Shown here piece after piece: positions 6,101 to 14,286 of a stretch of DNA of 64,000 bases. The stretch lies in NCBI GenBank assembly GCA_015066115.1, contig SVOZ01000006.1, positions 1-64,000 on the forward strand, given 5' to 3'. This stretch comes from Oscillospiraceae bacterium (GTDB taxonomy: Bacteria; Bacillota; Clostridia; Oscillospirales; Ruminococcaceae). Made by a program: the position numbers and the translations under genes. Positions within the stretch are counted from its first letter, which is position 1, and every line of letters starts with the position of its first letter. The notes under the pieces were generated by a model. It was not told the origin of the DNA, searched no databases, and saw only the letters and a list, made by a program, of their open reading frames with translations.

Positions 6101-7498
6101 AATGGTTTCGGCGTGATGTCCTACACCAAGCGCATAATGATGGGTTGGGCCTTCCATAACCCACTTTTTAATAAACTCTTTGGTTGTAGGCTTAAAGAAT
6201 CCGCGTGTGTTGGTGTTTCCTGTTGGCGGAATGGGACCTTCTTTAGAATAACCTTCCCCTATAACAAACTTAAATTTGCCGTCATAGGTGCTTGTTATTC
6301 CAAGCATTGTAATAGGTCCTTCTTTAATCTTAAACTCAACAGATGCGCCACTTCCCGGCTTTCCGTGGAATTTCTTAAGGCTACGTAAAACAGGCTTACC
6401 TTCTGCAATCTTAAGGTGATGAGGTCCATCGTGGCCAACAAGAATAAAGTCCTCAGAAAAGTCAAAGGGATGGAACTCCGCAAAGCTTCCGCCTATATCG
6501 AGCCTATCCATAATAAGCATCGCAACACATGTTTTGATATCATATTCGCCGCACATTGGAATTCCCTGCGCGTTGAGAATTGAGTTACCTACAATAAAGG
6601 TTGAGGAAACTTTGCGCTGAATCGAATCGTCTTCACCCTCGTAATAGTATGCAAGGCCGGTAAGATTATATTTTTCAACAAGCTTATCAAGAGCAACGGC
6701 TGTTTTAGCGGCGCTGTACTTGTCTTCATCGGTAAGTTTTAGCGTGATAGGATCGCTCTTGGGATTAGGCATATCAAATTCAGCATCGATAATCTTGATT
6801 TTTTCAGCAATTTCTTCTTCTGTAACAGTTTTATACACCCTAACAGCATCATCAATCTCAAGCAAAGGGACATGAAGTCCGAATGCAGCAGAAATTGCGG
6901 TTGGGTCGGCGTGCATATCGTACATCGCTTCCATTGTATGACCCATAAGTCCCATTCTTGCACCTCTAAGATCGTGAAGCACCTTGGCAATATCGCACCA
7001 TTTAGCAATTTCCTTTTGAGCCTCATCGTCATTATAAAGACAACCGATAATAACATCGTTTACCTTTTTATTAAGACGGATCGCAACACCTGTAAATTCA
7101 GGAACCGAGCAGATATTGTCATTTTCAAGCTGCATAAAGGTGTTTGCCTTTGTGTAGTCAAGAGCAGCTCTGGGCTGAAGCGCAACAAGCACCATAGGCT
7201 TGTTTACTTCTTTTACAATTGGTGCAAATACAGATGAGGTTGCATAAGTAACCATATTGCAGAAAAGCACATCAACATTTGTTGCAAGAATCTTGGGAAC
7301 GACATCGTATGCCTTTTCACTTGAGTCAATCATGCCAAAATCTACAACCTCGACATCATTTTTCTCAACCATATCACAAAAGTCCTTATGGAATCCCATA
7401 ATGTTGTCGTAAAGACCATCAAACTGTGCCCAGTATGTAGCGTGAGCAACCGCAAAGATGCCTATCTTTGCAGTTCTTTTATTTTTTCTCTCAATCAT
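6053..7498 (-). CDS. L-fucose/L-arabinose isomerase family protein
   Basis: A 481-residue cytosolic sugar isomerase-like protein of the FucI/AraA superfamily, which interconverts aldoses and ketoses with a divalent metal. Recognisable segments are KIGIFAVAHATYWAQF at the start, a central GHTMEAMYDMHADPT, metal-site region MCGEYDIKTCVAM and the C-terminal THHYALGVGHHAET. The exact substrate is not evident; L-rhamnose isomerase is present separately at 11558, so this one probably serves another deoxy- or pentose sugar. It lies 21 bases downstream of the GH99-like gene on the same strand, so they likely form one operon. The 3' end abuts the serine recombinase and appears intact. Confidence 0.85.
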   Translation of the reverse strand: MIERKNKRTAKIGIFAVAHATYWAQFDGLYDNIMGFHKDFCDMVEKNDVEVVDFGMIDSSEKAYDVVPKILATNVDVLFCNMVTYATSSVFAPIVKEVNKPMVLVALQPRAALDYTKANTFMQLENDNICSVPEFTGVAIRLNKKVNDVIIGCLYNDDEAQKEIAKWCDIAKVLHDLRGARMGLMGHTMEAMYDMHADPTAISAAFGLHVPLLEIDDAVRVYKTVTEEEIAEKIKIIDAEFDMPNPKSDPITLKLTDEDKYSAAKTAVALDKLVEKYNLTGLAYYYEGEDDSIQRKVSSTFIVGNSILNAQGIPMCGEYDIKTCVAMLIMDRLDIGGSFAEFHPFDFSEDFILVGHDGPHHLKIAEGKPVLRSLKKFHGKPGSGASVEFKIKEGPITMLGITSTYDGKFKFVIGEGYSKEGPIPPTGNTNTRGFFKPTTKEFIKKWVMEGPTHHYALGVGHHAETISKIADILGIEWVIVR

Positions 7499-7519
7499 TT
7501 TATAATTCTTCCTTTTGTT

Positions 7520-8635
7520 TTATTCGGAGAAAACCCTCTTGAATGCTTCAAGGAAACCATATCCATACTGCTCATCAGGCTCCATATAATTTCCTTCTGT
7601 CCACTCATTCCAGGTGCTGATAGTCAAGATATTGCCGGTAACCTTTCCGCTTTCTATCCATTCTTTACACATACGGAAAGTCTTTTCGACCTCTTCGGGA
7701 GTGTTGTTGACCTGAATAGGAAGATAAGGATATCCGCTATCTTCGTACTTATCAGACTGAACAGTTCTTGGGCTTGAATCCCAGCCTGTTGATGCGGCGA
7801 TACAGAAAGGAACTTTGCTGAATTCTACATCCTCAGGAACTGTTTTAAAATACTCTTCTCTTGCTTCGGCATACTCAATTGCGGGCCAGCCATCCTTGGG
7901 ATAAATGTTAGGCCAGCTGTAGGTCATTACCATTTCAATTCCAAGAGCGTCAACTGTTTTCTCAAAAAGCTCTTTATCCTTTTCTTTAAATCCTGGGAAA
8001 AGATTTTTATTGGCTGCCGCAAGGAATAATTCATGCCCTGCTTTTCTTGCGCGCTCACGAAAATCTTCAAAAACCTTGGCACACTCTTCAAGGCTACCGA
8101 ATTCCTTTACCATGCGTATGACATCCCAAACCCCGTAGAATATTTTCCCATCAACTCTCTGGTAATTCTTTCTCCAGAAATAGTTATCAATGCAGAATTG
8201 AGTAACCTCTTTAAAGAGCTCTTTATCAACGATACCGCTTAAAAGCTCGGGTGCAGTGTGCATATAGGGTGCGGGGTGAACATAAACGGGATCGTGGTTT
8301 GCCCACATAATTGAAAATTCACAATCTTCATTATTAGGAGCGCCTAAAAAGCCCTTATCAAGGCAATCTCTTCTATAGGGGCCACAACTGAACCAATAAA
8401 AGTCAAAAATAAATCCGTCAATGCCGTAATCAAGTGCAGTTTTGATTTTCTTTTCAAAAACAACAGGGTCAGATTCGTCCTCATATCCCCAAAGAGGAAC
8501 CTTAGGTTGTACGTGACCTTCAAACCTCGGGGTTGCATATTTTACACACTCCCACTCGGTCCAGCCTTTGCCGTGCCATTTTTCATTAAGCTCTGTTACA
8601 TGCCAATTAGGAAAATACCAAGCATATTTTTTCAT
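7520..8635 (-). CDS. GH99/WbsX-like glycoside hydrolase family protein
   Basis: The 371 residues match the glycosyl hydrolase family 99-like (WbsX) group: MKKYAWYFPNWHVTELNEKW at the start, DYGIDGFIFDFYWFSCGP, an MTYSWPNIYP segment, and the terminal ISTWNEWTEGNYMEPD. These are TIM-barrel proteins linked to glycan breakdown or polysaccharide loci; the catalytic specificity here is unknown. There is no signal peptide, so it would act in the cytosol on imported oligosaccharides. RBS AAAAGGAGC precedes ATG 8635. It is divergent from the AraC gene at 8793, a probable regulator. Confidence 0.85.
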   Translation of the reverse strand: MKKYAWYFPNWHVTELNEKWHGKGWTEWECVKYATPRFEGHVQPKVPLWGYEDESDPVVFEKKIKTALDYGIDGFIFDFYWFSCGPYRRDCLDKGFLGAPNNEDCEFSIMWANHDPVYVHPAPYMHTAPELLSGIVDKELFKEVTQFCIDNYFWRKNYQRVDGKIFYGVWDVIRMVKEFGSLEECAKVFEDFRERARKAGHELFLAAANKNLFPGFKEKDKELFEKTVDALGIEMVMTYSWPNIYPKDGWPAIEYAEAREEYFKTVPEDVEFSKVPFCIAASTGWDSSPRTVQSDKYEDSGYPYLPIQVNNTPEEVEKTFRMCKEWIESGKVTGNILTISTWNEWTEGNYMEPDEQYGYGFLEAFKRVFSE

Positions 8636-8743
8636 TCAACTCAAGCTCCTTTTTTGTTTATTCTTTAATTTTAGTTTACAGCCAATTTTCTCAAAAGACT
8701 ATGAGGATTTAATCCAATCAATTGAACTTTTTGTCCATTACTA

Positions 8744-8772
8744 TTGACAATATTTTTTTGTTATAGTAGTAT
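8744..8772 (+). promoter_or_regulatory. Promoter of the AraC-SGNH operon
   Basis: A perfect -35 TTGACA (8744-8749), a 17-base spacer and TAGTAT (8767-8772), followed by RBS AAGGATG and a GTG start at 8793. Confidence 0.7.
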
Positions 8773-8792
8773 GATAAAAAGGATGTGATAAA

Positions 8793-9581
8793 GTGTTTAT
8801 CAGTAATCAAAATAGGCTTTCTATTGATAAAATCGACTTGATAGTCCATCATAAAAATCCACCTAAAGACGAATTTAGGCTATATGCCAACGGACGCGGT
8901 GTCTGCGGTCTTGTAGTAGCAATAAGTGGATGCTCTACCTATATTTTCAAAGACGGAACAGAAAAGGAAATATCCGCCGGTGAGGCTGTTTTGTTTTCTG
9001 ATAAAATTTCATATATAGTAAAAAATAACGGCGATGAGCCTTTTGACCATTACACCGTTAATTTTTCTATATCTTCTAATTCTTTTTTTGATGAAGATAT
9101 GCTTATCAGACCATTTAATTTTTCTAAATTCTTAAATAAATGCGAAAGTCTTTTTAAGTTTTGGCAATCCGGAGAGCCGAGTGCACAGCTAAGATGCATG
9201 TCTGTGCTGTACGAGCTAATTGCAGATATAATGGAAAACAACCTGATTGATGCCATTGGTTACGAGCAATACAGCACTATTCTCCCCGCTATACATTTTA
9301 TTGACAATAATTTCGGCTCAAACATTGACATAAAAAGCCTTGCCAAGCTTTGTATAATGAGTGAAACTAATTTCAGAAGACTTTTTACAAAAGTTTGCTC
9401 TAAATCTCCTATTCAATACCTGCTTGATGTCCGTGTAAGCAGAGCAAGGGAGCTTTTAAAGCAAAGCAATAAAACGGTTGAGGAAATTGCTCATCTTACA
9501 GGCTTCAAGGATGTGGAACATTTTTGCAGAACATATAAAAAACGTACCGGTATCACACCGACACAAGAAAGGCAAATTTAA
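8793..9581 (+). CDS. AraC-family transcriptional regulator
   Basis: A 262-residue regulator. The N-terminal cupin-like sensing domain spans about residues 15-110 (SAGEAVLFSDKISYIV). The C-terminal double helix-turn-helix spans about 160-262 (SLAKLCIMSETNFRRLF, then VEEIAHLTGFKDVEHFCRTY and GITPTQ). GTG 8793 has an RBS. It lies 12 bases before the SGNH hydrolase gene and is divergent from the glycosidase/isomerase operon, so it probably senses a sugar and activates those genes. The ligand is unknown. Confidence 0.9.
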   Translation: MFISNQNRLSIDKIDLIVHHKNPPKDEFRLYANGRGVCGLVVAISGCSTYIFKDGTEKEISAGEAVLFSDKISYIVKNNGDEPFDHYTVNFSISSNSFFDEDMLIRPFNFSKFLNKCESLFKFWQSGEPSAQLRCMSVLYELIADIMENNLIDAIGYEQYSTILPAIHFIDNNFGSNIDIKSLAKLCIMSETNFRRLFTKVCSKSPIQYLLDVRVSRARELLKQSNKTVEEIAHLTGFKDVEHFCRTYKKRTGITPTQERQI

Positions 9582-9593
9582 AGGTGGAGCGTT

Positions 9594-10691
9594 ATGGTGA
9601 ATTTAAGCAACACAATTAGAAACAATAATAACGGCTTTGAAACCGAAAAATTACGTTCATTTTGCGAAAAGGTTACTGTTAATGTAAGCGGCGCTTGTGA
9701 TCGCGGTCACAAGATAAATCTCGTTATATATCTTTACGATGAAAACGATAATGAATCCATTTATTTTAATGAAACAATAAATGACATTGATGGATTCAGC
9801 TTTAATTTTACATACTCCTTTGACCCAATAAATCTTTCGGTTTACAACAATGCATCCTATTTCAAAATAGAAATTCGTCCCGAAGAAAACTTCAAAGGCT
9901 ATGCCCTCACCTCGTTTACTGTAAAAGAAAATGCGCAGGACAGAAGCGAAGGAAACGTTGGTGAAATCGTTTCAAACATAAAGCTTGATAAAAACGGTCA
10001 AAAAGTTGCAGAAATTTATCGCGAGGGCGGCAATGTAACCGTTCCAATTGTGCCGAAAAAAGTTGTTTTTGTCGGAAACTCTATCCTTTTAGGTATGCAC
10101 AATAGTTACGGTATGTGCGCATCTGCTCCCGACAAAGATTACTATCATTATGTAACCGAAGAGATAAAGAAGTACAATCCTTCCTGTGAGTTTTATAAAA
10201 TTCATGGCGCACCTTTTGAACGTTGTGAAAGCGCGCATGATTTTGATGATTGGTATTACAAAGAAAATTCTATGACAGGACTTCCCTCTGCCTCACACTA
10301 TTTTAAAGAAGATACAGACCTTATTATCATTCAGCTTACCGACAATGTAAACAATCCTGCAAGCAACAAGGCATTTTCGGAAAATCTTAAGCCATTTATT
10401 CTTCGACTTAAAAAGGATTGTCCCAATGCAAGAATAATGTGGGTTTACGGCTGGTATTTAAGTCCCAGCCAAGAAAACATCAATCTTCTTATCGGAACCT
10501 GCAATAAATATATGATTGAGCTCATTGACATCTGCTATTTAAGGTGCAAAGAAAATGAAGCTACACTTGGACAAAAATATCTCGACGAAAACAATGAGTG
10601 GTCAACAATAAAGGACTTGTGGGTAACACATCCGGGTGATGACGGAATGAAGAAGATTGCAGACAGAATCATAAAACAAATAGGTCTATAA
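9594..10691 (+). CDS. SGNH-type hydrolase with an N-terminal beta-rich domain
   Basis: A protein of 365 residues. Residues about 1-150 form an unrecognised, beta-rich, carbohydrate-binding-like region. Residues about 155-365 carry SGNH blocks: FVGNSILLG (the nucleophile Ser in a GNS block), a central QLTDNVNNP region and the terminal HPGDDGM with the catalytic Asp-His equivalents. Families like this usually deacetylate sugars or cleave acyl esters. It has no signal peptide, so a cytosolic carbohydrate esterase is most likely. It is co-transcribed with the AraC regulator (12-base gap, RBS AAGGTGGAG). Confidence 0.75.
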   Translation: MVNLSNTIRNNNNGFETEKLRSFCEKVTVNVSGACDRGHKINLVIYLYDENDNESIYFNETINDIDGFSFNFTYSFDPINLSVYNNASYFKIEIRPEENFKGYALTSFTVKENAQDRSEGNVGEIVSNIKLDKNGQKVAEIYREGGNVTVPIVPKKVVFVGNSILLGMHNSYGMCASAPDKDYYHYVTEEIKKYNPSCEFYKIHGAPFERCESAHDFDDWYYKENSMTGLPSASHYFKEDTDLIIIQLTDNVNNPASNKAFSENLKPFILRLKKDCPNARIMWVYGWYLSPSQENINLLIGTCNKYMIELIDICYLRCKENEATLGQKYLDENNEWSTIKDLWVTHPGDDGMKKIADRIIKQIGL

Positions 10692-10698
10692 AATTTAT

Positions 10699-10729
10699 GA
10701 CCACCACAGTCTTTTTGATTGTGGTGGTC
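10699..10729. terminator. Terminator between the SGNH gene and rhaD
   Basis: A 10-base perfect stem GACCACCACA/TGTGGTGGTC with an 11-base loop between two convergent genes; likely works in both directions. Confidence 0.75.
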
Positions 10730-10736
10730 TTATGCT

Positions 10737-11552
10737 TTATAAATTTAAAAAATCTTTACGATAATCAAGATTAAACGCTTCCGCTACATCTTTTAGTTCT
10801 TTGTCAAGAATAGTGTTGATATGCGGCATATGGGCCGTGAGCATATAAAGCTGTGCCGCTTTTTCAACTGTTTCAATAAGACCGAAAGTCTCATCCAGAT
10901 CTTTTCCGGCGCCATAAATTCCGTGAAGCGCCCAAACAACAAGGCGATACTCTTCCATCTTTTGAGCTGTAGCTTTTCCTATTTCCTCATTTCCGCAAAC
11001 CATCCAAGGCAGCACACCGATTCCATCAGGAAAAACAACAATACATTCTGTACACATTTCCCAAATTGTGTGAGTGAATTTCTTGTCATCAAGTTCATGA
11101 ATATGTGTCATAGCAAGAGTATGTGTAGGATGGGTATGCATTACAACACGGTTTTGAGGATCGTGTTTTAATCGAACAATGTGACTCATTAAATGAGCGG
11201 GCAGTTCGCTTGTAAATTTACCGCCATCTTTGTATCCCCACAAAAGCTGTGCAGTCGTACCATCCTCAGCAATTCTAATTATGCCGAGGTTTTTTTCAGG
11301 ATCAAATTCAACATTCTTAAAATACTTAGCTGTTCCAGTAACTATAAAAATTTTGCCAATTAACTCTGTTGCATCAAATCCCGTTGGTATCGTTCTTATA
11401 ACCTTGTTAATATCTAAATATTCTTTTACTTCATCTTCTTCAAGCATATAGCTGATATTTCCGCCGTTACGCTCATCCCAGCCCAAACGATACATATTTG
11501 ATGTCGTTTTTTTCATTTCCTCTAAAAAAGGCGCATTTAATATATTTTTCAT
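10737..11552 (-). CDS. rhaD: L-rhamnulose-1-phosphate aldolase
   Basis: A class II, zinc-dependent aldolase that splits L-rhamnulose 1-phosphate into dihydroxyacetone phosphate and L-lactaldehyde, the last step of the rhamnose pathway. The 271 residues show GWDERNGGNISYML, zinc ligands in MHTHPTHT (about residues 140-147) and the third histidine in WALHGIYG (about 212). Length equals the family norm. It is the last gene of rhaB-rhaA-rhaD, 5 bases after rhaA, with RBS AGAGAGG. No lactaldehyde reductase gene is next to it. Confidence 0.95.
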   Translation of the reverse strand: MKNILNAPFLEEMKKTTSNMYRLGWDERNGGNISYMLEEDEVKEYLDINKVIRTIPTGFDATELIGKIFIVTGTAKYFKNVEFDPEKNLGIIRIAEDGTTAQLLWGYKDGGKFTSELPAHLMSHIVRLKHDPQNRVVMHTHPTHTLAMTHIHELDDKKFTHTIWEMCTECIVVFPDGIGVLPWMVCGNEEIGKATAQKMEEYRLVVWALHGIYGAGKDLDETFGLIETVEKAAQLYMLTAHMPHINTILDKELKDVAEAFNLDYRKDFLNL

Positions 11553-11557
11553 TTTGT

Positions 11558-12823
11558 TTAACCTCTCTTTGCTAAAATTTCTGTTTCATACATCTTTACA
11601 TCATTAAACCACTCGCCGTCTTTTGGCACATTGCATTCTTTACAATACTCTGCCCATACATCACCAAACGGAAGGGTTTTAAGCTCTTCTTGTCTCACCA
11701 TAAGCTCGGTAAAATTATCTGCGTCCTGCAGAGCTTTAAATTCATCATTGGGAGTCAAAAGGGCCATAAGAAGTGCCTTCTGGAAGTTTCTGAAGCCGAC
11801 TGTCCAGGCAGATATTCTGTTAATTGATGCGTCAAAGTAATCAAGCGCCATCTTAACACTTCCCTTGTGACCGCCGCAACGCACAATTTCTTTAGCAATT
11901 TCTTTGGTTTCGTCGTCAAGAAGGACAACATGGTCGCTATCCCAGCGGATAGGTCTTGTAACATGAAGTGCGATTTCAGGGAAAAAAGTAAGGAGTGCAG
12001 GAATCTTGTCTGAAACGACCTCGGTGGGATGATAGTGTCCATTATCCATAAGCGGTATACACCTATTCATATTTGCGGCGGCATAGCTTAGTGAAAACTC
12101 TGCACTACCAACTGTGTATGCCTCAACACCGATGCCGAAAACCTTTGATTCAACACAGGGCTTAACTATATTAAAATCGAAAGGCTCAGAAAGAATCTCA
12201 TCAATCGCCTCTTTATATCTAACTCGTGGACCTATTCTATCGGCAGGAACATCCTTAAATCCGTCACCCGTCCATATATTCATTACGCATGGCTGACCAA
12301 GTTCCTCTGCAAAATACTGCGAAATACGGATGCAGGCCTTTCCGTGCTCTATCCAGAACTTTCTTGTTTCATCATTTGGTGAAGAAAGTGTCAACGGATC
12401 GCACATGGGATGAGAAAAGAATGTAGGGTTAAAATCGCATCCAAGTCCCCTTTCTTTACAAAAATCAACCCACTTTTTGAAGTGTTTGGGTTCAATTTTG
12501 TCTCTGTCTACCCAACCGCCGTTTTCCTCATCAAAAATAGCATAGCAGGCGTGGAGATTCATTTTCTTAGTTCCGGGGCAAAGCTTTAAAACAAAATCGA
12601 GGTCCTGCATAAGTTCCTCAGGAGTTCTTGCTCTGCCAGGATAATTACCGGTTGTCTGAATACCTCCCGTAAGTCCACCGTCGGTTTTCTGATCAAAGCC
12701 TCTTACATCGTCACCCTGCCAGCAATGAAGAGAAACGGGAATATCTTTAAGTGTCTTTATTGCAGTATCTGTATCAACGCCGATTTCTGCATAGATTTTT
12801 TTAGCTTCATCGTATCTGCTCAT
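11558..12823 (-). CDS. rhaA: L-rhamnose isomerase
   Basis: Converts L-rhamnose to L-rhamnulose in a manganese/zinc TIM barrel. The 421 residues match RhaA: PVSLHCWQGDDVRGF, GGIQTTGNYPGRART, LHACYAIFDEENGGWVDRD, FNPTFFSHP, MDNGHYHPTEVVSDKIPAL and the late RWDSDHVVLLDDET. Full length. It is the middle gene of the operon, 4 bases after rhaB. Confidence 0.97.
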   Translation of the reverse strand: MSRYDEAKKIYAEIGVDTDTAIKTLKDIPVSLHCWQGDDVRGFDQKTDGGLTGGIQTTGNYPGRARTPEELMQDLDFVLKLCPGTKKMNLHACYAIFDEENGGWVDRDKIEPKHFKKWVDFCKERGLGCDFNPTFFSHPMCDPLTLSSPNDETRKFWIEHGKACIRISQYFAEELGQPCVMNIWTGDGFKDVPADRIGPRVRYKEAIDEILSEPFDFNIVKPCVESKVFGIGVEAYTVGSAEFSLSYAAANMNRCIPLMDNGHYHPTEVVSDKIPALLTFFPEIALHVTRPIRWDSDHVVLLDDETKEIAKEIVRCGGHKGSVKMALDYFDASINRISAWTVGFRNFQKALLMALLTPNDEFKALQDADNFTELMVRQEELKTLPFGDVWAEYCKECNVPKDGEWFNDVKMYETEILAKRG

Positions 12824-12827
12824 AACA

Positions 12828-14192
12828 TTAAACCTCTCTTATATCAAATGATTTTTTAACTATTTCTCTCGCCTCTGCAAGCGATATTTTCTCGGTGTAC
12901 ATAATCTGCGAAAGCAGATTTCCTGTTGCGGTAGCTTCCATAAGACCTATACAAACCTTCTTGCCTGTGTATTTTGCAGTAAGACTGTTAAGATATTTAT
13001 CTCTGCTTCCGCCACCGACAATATGTATTGTTTTTATTTGCTTTCCGCTGATTTTTTCAATTTCCTCAACGGCATTTTTATAAGAAAGAGCAAGAGAATG
13101 ATAAACGCTTGCAAGAACGCAGCCAAGAGGAAGCTCGGGCATTTTAAGATATTTTTTTACCGCCTCAATCATATTGTCCGGCGCAACAAAACTATCATCA
13201 TTAGGGTCAATGAATCCCACAAGCTCGCTTTCCATCGCAAGATTCATCATCTCATCATATGTAAGGCTTTTATCGATATTTTTACGAATGTTTTGAAACA
13301 GCCACATTCCCATAATGTTTTTGAGAAATCTGAATCGATACTCTATTCCGCCCTCATTTGTGAAATTAGCTTTAAGCGCATCATCACTTAAAACAGGATA
13401 TATATTTTCGGTTCCGATAAGGCTCCATGTGCCTGACGAAATGTAAACGCTTTCATCATCAATGGGACAAGCAGCAACAGCCGATGCTGTATCGTGCGAG
13501 GGACAAAGAATTACGGTGCTGTTAAATCCAACCTCTTTCTGAACCTCGACGCTTAAACAGCCAACCTCACTGCAAGGAAGCGAAAGATCTTTAAAAATAT
13601 TCTTTGGAATGTCAATTGAATTTAAAATCTCATCATCCCAGGCTTTATTCTCTGCATTGACAAGATTTGTTGTAGAGGCATTTGTGTATTCATTTTTAAT
13701 AACTCCGGTAAGTTTAAACGAAAGATACTCAGGAATCATCAAAAAATGCTTAGCGTTTTCAAGCTTGCCGCTTTTTTTATCACAGTAAAGCTGATAAATG
13801 GTATTAAAATTTTGCTTTTGTATTCCGGTTTTAGCATAAAGAACATTTTGAGGCAAGGTTATTCCAACCTCGTTTGCTCCCTCAACTGTTCTCAAATCAC
13901 GATAAGATACAACGGGCATTATTTCTTTAAGGTTTTTATCAAGCAGAACATAGTCAACACCCCAGGTGTCAATTGCGATGGTTTGAGGAAATTTGTTAAT
14001 TTCCCCGCATTTTGCAATTCCGGCCTTTACCTCTTTTACAAGGCTCTCTATATCCCAGCAAAGAGTTTCGTCAACATCTATTATTGAATTTTCAAAGCGG
14101 TAGATTTCTTCAAGTGTCAGTTTGCCATCAACTATTTTGCCTAGAATATGCCTGCCGCTTGAAGCACCGATGTCAATTGCTAAATAATACAA
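12828..14192 (-). CDS. rhaB: Rhamnulokinase
   Basis: A FGGY-family sugar kinase that phosphorylates L-rhamnulose with ATP. Motifs include YYLAIDIGASSGRHILG at the N-terminus (phosphate 1 loop), IDTWGVDYVLLD, CPSHDTASAV, SSGTWSLIGTE and HIVGGGSRDKYLN (adenosine motif). TTG 14192 is proposed as start: GAGGTG lies 6 bases upstream and translation then begins directly at YYLAIDIG, as in other RhaB proteins. The longer GTG start at 14201 overlaps that RBS. First gene of the rhamnose operon. Confidence 0.94.
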   Translation of the reverse strand: MYYLAIDIGASSGRHILGKIVDGKLTLEEIYRFENSIIDVDETLCWDIESLVKEVKAGIAKCGEINKFPQTIAIDTWGVDYVLLDKNLKEIMPVVSYRDLRTVEGANEVGITLPQNVLYAKTGIQKQNFNTIYQLYCDKKSGKLENAKHFLMIPEYLSFKLTGVIKNEYTNASTTNLVNAENKAWDDEILNSIDIPKNIFKDLSLPCSEVGCLSVEVQKEVGFNSTVILCPSHDTASAVAACPIDDESVYISSGTWSLIGTENIYPVLSDDALKANFTNEGGIEYRFRFLKNIMGMWLFQNIRKNIDKSLTYDEMMNLAMESELVGFIDPNDDSFVAPDNMIEAVKKYLKMPELPLGCVLASVYHSLALSYKNAVEEIEKISGKQIKTIHIVGGGSRDKYLNSLTAKYTGKKVCIGLMEATATGNLLSQIMYTEKISLAEAREIVKKSFDIREV

Positions 14193-14212
14193 ACAAAACA
14201 CCTCACATTTAT

Positions 14213-14250
14213 AATGATATCATTAATATAATAATATCATTAAAATGCAA
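14213..14250 (-). promoter_or_regulatory. rhaBAD promoter with 17-base-spaced direct repeats
   Basis: Reading leftwards, TTGCAT (14245-14250), a 16-base spacer and TATTAA (14223-14228). The segment holds two direct copies of ATATCATT, at 14217-14224 and 14234-14241, exactly 17 bases apart. Such spacing is typical of tandem half-sites for AraC-family proteins, so the regulator encoded at 14287-15243 may bind here. The left copy is part of a 12-base palindrome AATGATATCATT. Confidence 0.55.
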
Positions 14251-14286
14251 GGTGTAAAATGTCTTGATTTGACTAAAAAACTGTCC

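Noticed and set aside
6053..6200. Disruption of the isomerase gene by the mobile element
   Set aside because: The C-terminal THHYALGVGHHAET and following residues reach a natural end and stop codon, so the gene appears intact.
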